From NCBI GenBank assembly GCA_900110395.1, contig FODP01000012.1:62001-126000 (forward strand): a stretch of DNA of 64,000 nucleotides, read 5' to 3'. A program made the position numbers and the translations under genes. Under the pieces are notes generated by a model that did no database searches, was not told the origin of the DNA, and saw nothing but the letters and a program-made list of their open reading frames with translations. The number at the start of each line of letters is the position of its first letter. Positions within the stretch are counted from its first letter, which is position 1. Below, piece after piece: positions 45,585 through 55,677 of the stretch. The stretch is from Rhodospirillales bacterium URHD0017 (lineage in GTDB: Bacteria; Pseudomonadota; Alphaproteobacteria; Reyranellales; Reyranellaceae).

Positions 45585-47071
45585 ATCAGGGCATGCACGA
45601 TGCCGAGGCCGGCGAGCAGGCCGAACGTCATGACAATGAGGGTGAGAAACCCGATCGCCATGACCAGAGCCGCGAACAGCGGAACAAGCAACAGCGCCAA
45701 CGCCCCGACAATGAGGGCGCGCAGTGGGTGCGCCATGAGCACCGCGACGTCGAAGGCCCGCCCGCCGCGTGGGTTGGCGCCCATGGCACTGAGCCGCGCC
45801 AGGCGCTTGCTCGTCGGCGGTGTCAGAGCCAGCGCCAGGCTGCGCCGGTCGGTGACGGCGCGACGGGTCGTCGTCGGCGCGGCGATGAACAGATAGGCAA
45901 AGGCTTCGCCGCCCGGAGGTGGCTCCGCCGAACCGATCCTCTCCAGAGCCTTGGCGAAGGCTTCCGGATTTCGCGCGAGCTTCACGGCGCGGGCGTCGGT
46001 CCAATAGCAGCGGTTGCGCCAGAGCAACGCCATGGGCGGGCCCAGGAACAAGGCGGTCCAGAGGAACAGGATGAGCTTGTAGAATATCGAGACCAGATAG
46101 AAGGGTAGCAAAAGGAACCGCACCAGCTTGGCGACGAGCACGGGTGCCTTGCCGGCGATCTTGTCGAGGTCGGGAATCGCGTCGGCCTCGAGGCCCTCTT
46201 CCAGGCCCTCGCCGAGGCGTCCCAGCGCATCGGTGCCGGCCCGCCGGGCCACCGAGGCGAGCAGCAGCCCGCCCAGGGTACGCCACGCCGACCAGCGCAG
46301 CGGCAGATCGAGCACGGTGAGGAAAAATCCCAGCGTGCGGAACACCGCCATGATGCCTGTCGCGGCGTGCAGATCTCCGGCGCCGATCGCGGAGACCAGG
46401 CGCGCGGCGACGGCCTCGGTCTCACTGCGATCCAGGCTGTCGAGCATGCCGCGCGTGAACAGGACGATGCCCTTGTCGTGAGATCCAAGTGCTGCTGCGT
46501 TGATCATCGGCGTGGCGATCAGGAAGACCAACGGCTCCGGCGCACCGGCGCCGATCGCAACCTCCGAGACGATGTTGGCGAGCTGCCGTTCCTCGAAATC
46601 ATCGAGGTTCGCGGGCCTTGCCTTCAGGCGCACGATGAGGTCCTGGCTGATGCTCCTCGCAAAAAGGCTGCGCAACCAGAGCCAGACAAGCGCTCCGGCA
46701 AGCAAGGCGGGAAGCGCAACGGGCGCCAGCCGGGCCAACGGCTCAACCAGGAGCGCCATGTCGCCGACACCGTTCACCCGATCCAGGGTGATCGAGAGTC
46801 GATCGAAAGTGGCGAGTTGCGTCCCGACGAAATCATGGATCAGCGCGATACCGCCAAGAGCCAGGGAATCGGCCACGCCGAGGGCGGCGACAAGCTTCAG
46901 GAGGCCACCGAGGACCAGCAACACAAGCGGCGTGACGATGGTGCTCAGCACCAGGCCCACACCTGCTGAGACCACGGCGCAGACGCTTGCGACTATCCAC
47001 GCCGCGCGGCGCCGGCGAATGAGCTCGTCGTAGAAGGTCGTCCGTGTCGTCGATGCCGGTGCCTCGCTCAC
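45581..47071 (-). CDS. M48-like membrane protein lacking zinc ligands
   Basis: A protein of about 496 residues that looks like a membrane M48 peptidase (HtpX/Ste24-type) with its active site removed. GIVLFTRGMLDSLDRSETEAV is the usual lead to HExxH, but the motif position reads AARLVSAIGAGD without histidine or glutamate. The later YxAD region reads CYWTDARAVKLARNPEAF, so the third ligand glutamate is cysteine. N-terminal and C-terminal hydrophobic segments and a central pair remain. GTG at 47071 is the likely start; the frame is open to 47119. A pseudoprotease scaffold is inferred. Confidence 0.8.
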   Translation of the reverse strand: MSEAPASTTRTTFYDELIRRRRAAWIVASVCAVVSAGVGLVLSTIVTPLVLLVLGGLLKLVAALGVADSLALGGIALIHDFVGTQLATFDRLSITLDRVNGVGDMALLVEPLARLAPVALPALLAGALVWLWLRSLFARSISQDLIVRLKARPANLDDFEERQLANIVSEVAIGAGAPEPLVFLIATPMINAAALGSHDKGIVLFTRGMLDSLDRSETEAVAARLVSAIGAGDLHAATGIMAVFRTLGFFLTVLDLPLRWSAWRTLGGLLLASVARRAGTDALGRLGEGLEEGLEADAIPDLDKIAGKAPVLVAKLVRFLLLPFYLVSIFYKLILFLWTALFLGPPMALLWRNRCYWTDARAVKLARNPEAFAKALERIGSAEPPPGGEAFAYLFIAAPTTTRRAVTDRRSLALALTPPTSKRLARLSAMGANPRGGRAFDVAVLMAHPLRALIVGALALLLVPLFAALVMAIGFLTLIVMTFGLLAGLGIVHALI

Positions 47072-47087
47072 GGCCGCGACACCGGAT

Positions 47088-47714
47088 CTAATGGTTGGAC
47101 AGGACCAACCGCACGCCAAGCAGGGCCAGTACCCCGCCCATGACGCGATCCAGCCAGACCTTGGCGCGCCGATAGAAGGCTCGCGCCGGGCCGCCCGAGA
47201 ACAGCAGCGCTAGAACGGCGAACCACGTGAACTCGTTGACCGCGACGATGGCCAGCACCGCACTGTCCATCCAGCCGGGCATGTTCTGCGGCAGCACCGA
47301 CAGGAAGATGCTGCCGAAGAAGACCATGATCTTGGGATTGCTGAGCTGCAGCAGCAGGGCGCGCAAAAAACCCTGCCAGCCGGTCATGTGCGCCGTGCGA
47401 TCCACCGCGATCTCGGGCAGCGGGTCTTTGGCGTGGCGCCAGATCATGACGGCGAGATAGAGCAGGAAGAGCGCCCCGCCGATGCGGAAGGCGACGTACA
47501 GCCACTCGAACTGGGCGAACAGCGCCTGCAGGCCGTAGAGCGCCGCCGCGGCCCAGGCGAGCGCTCCCACCATCATGGCGAAGGCCGCGAGCAGCCCGCC
47601 GCGCCGGCCGGCGACCGCCGCGGTCTGGATCACCAGCACCGTCGACGGCCCGGGGCTCGCCACCGCCAGCAAATGCACGGCAGCGAGACCGAACAGCGCT
47701 ATGCCGTATTCCAC
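47088..47714 (-). CDS. LysE/RhtB family exporter
   Basis: A 208-residue inner-membrane translocator (PF01810) with six hydrophobic segments. The N-terminal ASPGPSTVLVIQ motif is the family signature (xxPGPxx), and LLQLSNPKIMVFFGSIF matches the conserved NPK block. It exports amino acids or homoserine lactones. GTG at 47714 shares one base with the ilvN TAG stop (TAGTG), so it is coupled to ilvBN; overflow export of branched-chain amino acids or their analogues is a reasonable inference. Confidence 0.9.
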   Translation of the reverse strand: MEYGIALFGLAAVHLLAVASPGPSTVLVIQTAAVAGRRGGLLAAFAMMVGALAWAAAALYGLQALFAQFEWLYVAFRIGGALFLLYLAVMIWRHAKDPLPEIAVDRTAHMTGWQGFLRALLLQLSNPKIMVFFGSIFLSVLPQNMPGWMDSAVLAIVAVNEFTWFAVLALLFSGGPARAFYRRAKVWLDRVMGGVLALLGVRLVLSNH

Positions 47715-48219
47715 TAGAGCGCGTCGCCGCCGCGCGACATGGCGACGATGCCGGTGCGGCCGAGCTCGACCAGGCCGAGGCCTTCCATCAGGCCGACGAA
47801 GGTCCGCACCTTGTCGGATGTGCCGGTGACCTCGAAGACGAAGGAATCGGTCTTGGCGTCGATCACCTTGGCGCGGAACACGTCGGCGAGACGCAGCGCC
47901 TCGACGCGCTTGTCGCCGGTGCCCTTGACCTTCACCAGGGCGAGCTCGCGCTCGATGTGGGGGCCCTCGACGGTGAGGTCGCGCACCTTGTGGACCGGCA
48001 CCAGCCGGTCGAGCTGGGCCTTGATCTGCTCGATCACCATGGGCGTTCCCGCCGTCACGATGGTGATGCGCGAGAGGTTCTCCCTGGCGTCGGTCTCGGC
48101 CACGGTGAGGCTCTCGATGTTGTAGCCGCGGCCCGAGAACAGGCCGACCACGCGCGCCAAAATGCCGGGCTCGTTGTCGACCAGGACGGAGATGGTGTGG
48201 CTCGACGTCTCGGGCGTGC

Positions 48220-48223
<4 letters not shown>
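47714..48223 (-). CDS. ilvN: Acetolactate synthase small (regulatory) subunit
   Basis: A 169-residue regulatory subunit. The N-terminal ACT domain (TISVLVDNEPGILARVVGLF, then GRGYNIESLTVAET) binds valine, and a second ACT-like domain follows from about residue 80. It confers feedback control on the IlvB catalytic subunit. GTG at 48223 overlaps the ilvB stop as GTGA. The name ilvH would be equally acceptable. Confidence 0.96.
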
Positions 48224-49989
<1,766 letters not shown>

Positions 49990-50016
49990 GACACGGGTCT
50001 CCTCTCTGACAAATGT

Positions 50017-50040
50017 GCCGCAAAACGGGGGTTTTGCGGC
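50017..50040. promoter_or_regulatory. Hairpin between miaA and ilvB
   Basis: Perfect 10-bp stem (50017-50026 with 50031-50040, GCCGCAAAAC/GTTTTGCGGC) with a 4-base loop. It lies 28 bases before the ilvB start; a TATACT box (minus strand, about 50048-50053) sits just upstream of it. It may end miaA transcripts or be part of the ilvB leader. No leader peptide rich in Val/Leu/Ile codons is visible. Confidence 0.5.
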
Positions 50041-50100
50041 GGGCGGAAAGTATAGGCCGGGTTGGGACGAATCAACCGGAATCGCACGAAATGTAAAGTT

Positions 50101-51024
50101 TCAGACCCCAGTTTTGGTCAATAATTTCTCAGTTTGCTTCAAGTTCAGGTCGGAGATCGGGTCGACCACTAGATCTGGTGTCATCTGATGGCGAAACCAC
50201 GTCATCTGGCGCTTTGCATATTGGCGGGTATGGTCGATGCCGATGCGTCGCGCGTCCTCGAGGCTGAGCTCACCGCGGAAGTGGGCGAAGAGCTCCGGCG
50301 CGCCGTGCGCCTTCAAGCCGGGCCAGCGTGGATCGGCCGCGCGATCGAACACCGCGCGCACTTCGGCCAGCACGCCACCTGCCAGCATGGCGTCGAAGCG
50401 CTTCTCGATGCGATCGCGAAGCCAGGCGCGCTCCGGCGCCAGCAGCACGGTGGCGAAGCGCCAGCGCGACGCCTCGCCCTCGCTGGCCTGCCAGGCGCTG
50501 AGCGGCCGGCCGGTGGCGACCACGACCTCCCAGGCGCGGACATGGCGTTGGCGATCTCCCGGTTTCAGGCGAGCCACGATCGCCGGGTCCTGCTCGGCAA
50601 GGCGCGCGCGGAACGCGTCCGCACCCAGCGAAACCCAGTCGGCGTTCGCCTGCTCGCGCAGGCCGGCCGGCGCATCGGGAATGGTCGCGATGCCCTGCAT
50701 CAGGGTCCGCAGATAGAGGCCCGAGCCGCCGCACAGGATGGGCGTGCGGCCGGCAGCCAGGCAGCGCTCGATCTCGACATCGGCCAGCGCCCGCCAGCGC
50801 GCCGCCGACAGGGTCTCGCTGAGTGGCAGGACGCCGTAGAGCGCATGCGGCACGCGGCTGCGTTCCTCGGCCGTCGGCTGCGCCGTCAGGATCGGGAAGG
50901 CGTCGTAGGTCTGCATGGCGTCGGCATTGATCACCGTCCCGCGATGGCGTTCGGCGAGTGCGAGCGCCAGCGCCGACTTGCCGCTGGCCGTCGGACCGGT
51001 GATGACGATGACGCGCTGATCCAT
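50101..51024 (-). CDS. miaA: tRNA dimethylallyltransferase
   Basis: A 307-residue enzyme that adds a dimethylallyl group to A37 of tRNAs reading UNN codons. The P-loop is GPTASGKSAL near residues 10-19, followed by the substrate-proximal MQTYDAFPILTAQPT and ALYGVLP blocks, GGSGLYLRTLMQG and the HTRQYAKRQMTWFR motif near the C terminus. The ATG at 51024 is clear from the family; the open frame to 51888 runs antisense through serB. Divergent from serB with a 54-base gap. Confidence 0.97.
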   Translation of the reverse strand: MDQRVIVITGPTASGKSALALALAERHRGTVINADAMQTYDAFPILTAQPTAEERSRVPHALYGVLPLSETLSAARWRALADVEIERCLAAGRTPILCGGSGLYLRTLMQGIATIPDAPAGLREQANADWVSLGADAFRARLAEQDPAIVARLKPGDRQRHVRAWEVVVATGRPLSAWQASEGEASRWRFATVLLAPERAWLRDRIEKRFDAMLAGGVLAEVRAVFDRAADPRWPGLKAHGAPELFAHFRGELSLEDARRIGIDHTRQYAKRQMTWFRHQMTPDLVVDPISDLNLKQTEKLLTKTGV

Positions 51025-51078
51025 GCCGGGCGAAATGACCTGCTTGGCCCCGGATTGTAAATGAGCGATTAACCAGCC

Positions 51079-51960
51079 GTGAGAAACGTCCTCGTCCTCA
51101 TCTCCAGCGCGGCCCATCCTGCACTGAATGACGGCGCCATCCGGAACGCCGTCGCCGTGCTGCAGGCGCAGGATGCCACGGTCGGAAAACCCGCGTGGCT
51201 CGCGCCGGAGATCGCCTGCGACATCCCCTTCGAAGGCGACGCCAGGCCGGTCGCCATGACGGCGATCGATGCAGTGGTCGTGCCGGCGGCGGGCCGGCGC
51301 AAGAAGCTCCTCGTGGCCGACATGGAATCGACCATGATCGAGAATGAGATGCTGGACGAGCTGGCCGGGTTCCTGGGCCTGCGCGAGAGGATCGCCGGCA
51401 TCACGGCGCGCGCCATGAACGGCGAGATCGACTTCGCCAGCGCGCTGAAGGAGCGCGTCGGTCTGCTGAAGGGCCTCGACGTGGCCAGGCTCGACGAGGC
51501 GGCCAAGCGCATCCGCTACATGCCGGGTGGCGCCACTCTCGTTGCGACCATGAAGAAGCACGGCGGCCATTGCGCCCTGGTGTCGGGCGGCTTCACCCAT
51601 TTCACGGGCCTGGTGCACAAGGCGCTGGCTTTCGACTCCCACGCCGCCAACGGCCTGCAGCATGACGGCCGCACGCTTGCCGGCACGGTCGACCTGCCGA
51701 TCCTGGGCAAGGAGGCCAAGCTCGCCACCCTGCAGCGGCTGGCCGCCAAGCACGGGCTCACGCCGGCCGACGCCGTGACGGTGGGCGACGGCGCCAACGA
51801 CCTGCCGATGCTGAAGGCGGCGGGCCTGGGCGTTGCCTTCCGCGCCAAGCCCGCGGTGGCGGCCGAGGTGGCCGCGCGCATCGACCATGGCGACCTCACC
51901 GCGCTGCTCTACCTGCAGGGCTATCGCCGTGCCGATTTCGTCGAAAGGACCGACCCATGA
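51079..51960 (+). CDS. serB: Phosphoserine phosphatase
   Basis: A 293-residue HAD-superfamily enzyme, last step of serine synthesis. Motif I reads VADMESTMIENE (residues 79-90): nucleophile Asp81 is present but the usual second aspartate is Glu83. Motif II is LVSGGFTHF and motif IV GDGANDLPMLKAAGLGVAF. An N-terminal ACT-like extension of about 70 residues precedes the core, as in longer SerB proteins. GTG at 51079 is the start. It overlaps the next gene by ATGA. The Asp-to-Glu change may alter proton transfer. Confidence 0.93.
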   Translation: MRNVLVLISSAAHPALNDGAIRNAVAVLQAQDATVGKPAWLAPEIACDIPFEGDARPVAMTAIDAVVVPAAGRRKKLLVADMESTMIENEMLDELAGFLGLRERIAGITARAMNGEIDFASALKERVGLLKGLDVARLDEAAKRIRYMPGGATLVATMKKHGGHCALVSGGFTHFTGLVHKALAFDSHAANGLQHDGRTLAGTVDLPILGKEAKLATLQRLAAKHGLTPADAVTVGDGANDLPMLKAAGLGVAFRAKPAVAAEVAARIDHGDLTALLYLQGYRRADFVERTDP

Positions 51961-52961
51961 CCGATACCCTCCAGATCGTGCTCGCCAGGCGTCCAGCGGG
52001 CGACGTGACCGCCGACTGCTTCCGCGAGGAGAAGGTGAGCCTGCCGGCCCTGGCTGACGGCGAGGTGCTGGTGCGCTCGCGCTTCCTGTCGCTCGATCCG
52101 TACATGCGGCCGCGCATGACCGAGCTGCGCTCCTACACGCCGCCCTTCGAGCTCGGCAAGCCCTTGACCGGCGGCTCGGTGGGCGAAGTGGTCGAGTCGA
52201 AGAACCCGCGCTTCGCCAAGGGCGACACGGTGATCGGCCTGCTGAACTGGGCGAGCCACACGCTCCACGACGGCAAGGGCCTGCGCAAGATCGACGCCGC
52301 GGCCGCGCCGTTGTCGGCCCATCTCGGCGTGCTGGGCATGCCTTCCTTCACCGCCTGGTACGGCATCCGGCACATCTGCAAGCCCAAGGCCGGCGAGACG
52401 GTGTTCGTATCGGCGGCCACCGGCGCCGTCGGCCAGGTGGCGGGCCAGCTCGCCAAGCTTGCCGGCGCGCGCGTCGTCGGTTGTGCCGGCGGTGAGGACA
52501 AATGCGCCTGGGCGGTGCGCGAGGCGGGTTACGACGCCTGCTTCAACCACAAGACCGAGCACGATGTCGGCGCCGTGCTCGACAAGCTCTGCCCGCAGGG
52601 CATCGACGCCGATTTCGAGAATGTCGGCGGCAAGATCTTCCACGCCGTGTTCGAGCGGCTGAACAATTTCGGCCGCGTCGCCTTCTGTGGCGCGATCTCG
52701 GAGTATCAGGACCAGACGCCGATGGCGGGCCCAGCCAAGATGTTTACCATCGTGCAGCGGCGGCTGACCTTGCAGGGATTCATCGTCTCCGACCACATCG
52801 CCCTGATGGGCGAGTTCGTGAGCGAGGTCGGCGCACTGGTGAAGGACGGCAGGCTCAAAAGCCGCGAGACCGTCGTCGACGGGCTGGCGCGTGCGCCCGA
52901 GGCCTTCATGGGCCTTCTTCGCGGCGAGAACTTCGGCAAGCTGGTGGTGAAGGTCGCCTAG
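51957..52961 (+). CDS. NADP-dependent MDR oxidoreductase (CurA/PTGR-like)
   Basis: A 334-residue zinc-independent medium-chain reductase. Typical blocks: LSLDPYMRPRM near residue 45, VSAATGAVGQVAGQLAKLAGARVVG-type nucleotide-binding sequence near residues 140-165, and GIDADFENVGGKIF, which together define the leukotriene B4 dehydrogenase/curcumin reductase group. It reduces activated double bonds with NADPH. The AxxGxxG pattern rather than GxGxxG supports NADP. ATGA overlap with serB. Confidence 0.92.
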   Translation: MTDTLQIVLARRPAGDVTADCFREEKVSLPALADGEVLVRSRFLSLDPYMRPRMTELRSYTPPFELGKPLTGGSVGEVVESKNPRFAKGDTVIGLLNWASHTLHDGKGLRKIDAAAAPLSAHLGVLGMPSFTAWYGIRHICKPKAGETVFVSAATGAVGQVAGQLAKLAGARVVGCAGGEDKCAWAVREAGYDACFNHKTEHDVGAVLDKLCPQGIDADFENVGGKIFHAVFERLNNFGRVAFCGAISEYQDQTPMAGPAKMFTIVQRRLTLQGFIVSDHIALMGEFVSEVGALVKDGRLKSRETVVDGLARAPEAFMGLLRGENFGKLVVKVA

Positions 52962-52971
52962 AGTTCACGCT

Positions 52972-53064
52972 CCTCTCCCCCGCTAGGGGGAGAGGCTGGG
53001 TGAGGGGGTTACAGACAGCCTTCGCAGCCCCCCCACCCAACCTCTCCCCCTAGCGGGGGAGAGG
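52972..53064. repeat. Palindromic repeat
   Basis: Outer palindromes 52972-52995 and 53041-53064 (CTCTCCCCCGCTAGGGGG-type) enclose GGCTGGGTGAGGGGG and CCCCCCCACCCAACC arms. Same family as at 35569 and 40545; loop sequence differs. It lies between convergent genes. Confidence 0.85.
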
Positions 53065-53080
53065 AACATGAAGGTGAAGA

Positions 53081-54574
53081 CTACTTCGTCAGCCTGAGCG
53101 CCGCGAACCGGGGATCGCCCTGGCGTTCGACGAACAGCAGGACCGAGCGCTTCTTGGCCTGCTGCAGCTTGCTCACGAGGTCGGTGACCTCCTGCGGGGT
53201 GGTGACCGGCTTCTGGTCGACCTCGAGGATGACGTCGCCCGCCTGCAGCTGCTTCTCGGCCGCCGGGCTGTTGGCCGCCACCTTGGTGATGACGACGCCC
53301 TTCACCTGATCGGACAGACCGTACTTCTCGCGCAGCTGGTCGGTGACCTTCTGCAGGGTGAGACCAAGCTGCTCGACGGTCGAGGTGACCGGCTGGTCGG
53401 GCTCGGCGGGCTTCTTGTCGCCGCCCTTGGCGGCCACGTTCTGTTTGTCGGCCTCTTCCTGCTCGCCGATGCGCAGCTTCAGCGGCACTTCCTTGCCGCC
53501 GCGCCAGACCACGATGTCGACGGTGCTGCCGACACGGGCATTGGCGACCAGCCGCGGGAAGCGGCGCAGATCGAGCACGTCCTGGCCCGAGAAGCTCAGG
53601 ATGATGTCGTTGCGCTTCAGGCCCGCCTTGGCGGCCGGGCCATCGGCCACGACATTGGCCACCAGCACGCCGCGGGCGCGGTCGAGCCCGAAGGAGTCGG
53701 CGATGTCGTCGGTCACGCTCTGGTAGCTCACGCCCACCCAGCCGCGCTTGACACGGCCGAACTCGCGCAGCTGGTCGGCAACCTGCTTCACGAGATTGGA
53801 CGGGATCGAGAAGGCCAGGCCGGCATTGACGCCGGACGGCGAGTAGATCGCGGTGTTGACGCCGATCACCTCACCCTGGGAATTGAACAGCGGACCGCCC
53901 GAGTTGCCCTTGTTGATGGCGGCATCGGTCTGCAAATAGTCGTCGAGCGAATCGTTCAGCGAGCGGCCGCGCGCCGAGATGATGCCGGCGGTCACCGAAT
54001 GGCCGAGGCCGAACGGGTTGCCGATCGCGATCACCCAGTCGCCGACGCGCTCCTTGTCGGAATCGCCCCACTTGATGGCGGCCATCGGCTTCTTGCTGGG
54101 CGGCTCGACCTTGAGCAAGGCGACGTCGATGCGGCTGTCGGAGCCGATCAGCTTGGCCTTGAGCTGGGTATCGTCACGGAAGATGACCGTGATGTCCTCG
54201 GCGCCCTGGATGACGTGGTTGTTGGTGATGATGTAGCCGTCGGGATCGATCACGAAGCCCGAGCCCAGCGAGGTGCCGCGGCGCTTCTGCTCCTCGCCCC
54301 CGCGCTTGTCGAAGAATTCCTTGAACAGCTCCTCGAACGGCGAGCCGGGCGGCAGCTGCGGCATGTCGCGCAGCTTCGGGCCCTGCTGGGGCACGTTCTG
54401 GGTGGTGGTGATGTTCACCACGGTCGGCATCAATTTGTCGACCAGCTCGGCGAAGCTGTCGGGCGCGTTGCGCGTGGGTTGCGCCACGGCGGGCTGCGCC
54501 AACGCCAAACCAAGCGACACCGCCGCCGCGACGGCGGTGGACCTCAAAACACCAGGAAAATCAGTGAGAATCAC
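53081..54574 (-). CDS. Do-like periplasmic serine protease (DegP/HtrA family)
   Basis: A 497-residue exported protease-chaperone. Signal peptide with STAVAAAVSLGLALAQPAVA, then the trypsin-like domain with His in YIITNNHVIQGAED, Asp in SRIDVALLKV and nucleophile Ser in NKGNSGGPLF; two PDZ domains follow from about residues 275 and 400. It degrades misfolded periplasmic proteins. GTG at 54574 is the start, with GGAGGT 5 bases upstream; the ATG at 54604 is less likely. It lies downstream of hflK-hflC on the same strand but after a hairpin. Confidence 0.95.
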   Translation of the reverse strand: MILTDFPGVLRSTAVAAAVSLGLALAQPAVAQPTRNAPDSFAELVDKLMPTVVNITTTQNVPQQGPKLRDMPQLPPGSPFEELFKEFFDKRGGEEQKRRGTSLGSGFVIDPDGYIITNNHVIQGAEDITVIFRDDTQLKAKLIGSDSRIDVALLKVEPPSKKPMAAIKWGDSDKERVGDWVIAIGNPFGLGHSVTAGIISARGRSLNDSLDDYLQTDAAINKGNSGGPLFNSQGEVIGVNTAIYSPSGVNAGLAFSIPSNLVKQVADQLREFGRVKRGWVGVSYQSVTDDIADSFGLDRARGVLVANVVADGPAAKAGLKRNDIILSFSGQDVLDLRRFPRLVANARVGSTVDIVVWRGGKEVPLKLRIGEQEEADKQNVAAKGGDKKPAEPDQPVTSTVEQLGLTLQKVTDQLREKYGLSDQVKGVVITKVAANSPAAEKQLQAGDVILEVDQKPVTTPQEVTDLVSKLQQAKKRSVLLFVERQGDPRFAALRLTK

Positions 54575-54731
54575 GTCCGACCTCCAACGGCGCTCAGGCC
54601 TCAACGGATCGGAACGGCCGGCGCCGCGCGTTCGAGTTCCTGTCTACATGGAGCCCGATTGTGGCGCAAATAAAGAGGCGGTGATGTTGCTGATTGTTGC
54701 GGATTTTCCACGGCCTTTGCGAAATTCGGCC

Positions 54732-54762
54732 GGCGGCGTTGCAGGACTGCCACAACGCCGCC
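54732..54762. terminator. Terminator-like hairpin after hflC
   Basis: Perfect 10-bp stem (54732-54741 with 54753-54762, GGCGGCGTTG/CAACGCCGCC) and an 11-base loop, 28 bases beyond the hflC stop. No T-run. It probably separates hflKC from the protease gene. Confidence 0.6.
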
Positions 54763-54789
54763 AGTACGGATTTGCCGCCGGTTCCGCTG

Positions 54790-55677
54790 CTATTTCTTGG
54801 CCGCCGGCGGTCCCGATGGGTCGTTGAAATAGCGGAAGAAGTCGGTGTCCGGGCTCAGGATCATGGTCGATCCGCCGGCGCCGAAGGCCTGCTTGTAGGC
54901 CTCCATGCGCCGGTAGAAGGCATAGAAATCCTTATCCTTGCTGAACGCCTGGGCATAGATCCGGGTGGCCTCGCCGTCGGCCTCACCCTTGACGATTTGG
55001 GCCTTCAGCCCGGCATCGGCCTTGATGACGGCGACCTCGCGGTCGGCCGTGGCGGTGATGCGGGCCTTCTCCTCGTCGCCCTCGGCGCGCAGCTGGCCGG
55101 CCTCGCGCTCGCGGTCGGTCTTCATGCGATTGTAGACCGACTGGGAGTTGGCCTGCGGCAAATCTGCACGCTTGATGCGCACGTCGACGGTTTCGACGCC
55201 CAGCTCCTTGGTCTTGGCGTTTACCCGCTTGGTGATCTCATCCATCAGATTTTCGCGCCGGTCGGTCAGCACCGCATGCAGCGGCACCGAGCTCAACACA
55301 CCACGGATCTCGGAGTTGATCAGCGAATCGAGCAACCCGCGCAGGGCCGCCTCGCCGCCCGGCACGGTCTGGGCGAAGGTCTTGGCCGCCGTGATCTTGT
55401 AACGGGCATAAGCGTCGACCACGAGGCGCTTCTGGTCGCCGGCGATGATCTCGAACTCCTCGGCTTCGTAGTCGAGCAGCCGGCGGTCGATGCGCTGGAT
55501 GTCCTGGACCAGGGGGATCTTGGCGTAGAGGCCAGGATCGACCTTGGGGTCGCCGACGATGGCGCCGAACTGGCGCACCAGCACCTGCTTGGTCGGATCG
55601 ACGGTGTAGAAGGTCTGGGTCACCAGGAAGATGGCGACCGCGATCGCGATCAGCGCGATGATTGCACGGTTGGTCAT
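54790..55677 (-). CDS. hflC: FtsH modulator HflC
   Basis: A 295-residue SPFH/band-7 membrane protein. One N-terminal anchor (AIIALIAIAVAIFLVTQTF) is followed by the band-7 domain (VDPTKQVLVRQFG...VVDAYARYKITAAKTF) and a helical region rich in alternating charge ending with FYAFYRRMEAYKQAF, typical of HflC. With HflK it caps FtsH and controls membrane protein degradation. Its ATG overlaps the hflK stop by 4 bases. Confidence 0.95.
   Translation of the reverse strand: MTNRAIIALIAIAVAIFLVTQTFYTVDPTKQVLVRQFGAIVGDPKVDPGLYAKIPLVQDIQRIDRRLLDYEAEEFEIIAGDQKRLVVDAYARYKITAAKTFAQTVPGGEAALRGLLDSLINSEIRGVLSSVPLHAVLTDRRENLMDEITKRVNAKTKELGVETVDVRIKRADLPQANSQSVYNRMKTDREREAGQLRAEGDEEKARITATADREVAVIKADAGLKAQIVKGEADGEATRIYAQAFSKDKDFYAFYRRMEAYKQAFGAGGSTMILSPDTDFFRYFNDPSGPPAAKK

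Noticed and set aside
49990-50060. Classical ilv attenuator with leader peptide
   Set aside because: A hairpin exists, but there is no branched-chain-codon-rich leader frame and no T-run.
50101-51888. A 595-residue form of MiaA
   Set aside because: Bases above 51024 are antisense to serB; the P-loop begins 9 residues after the chosen ATG.
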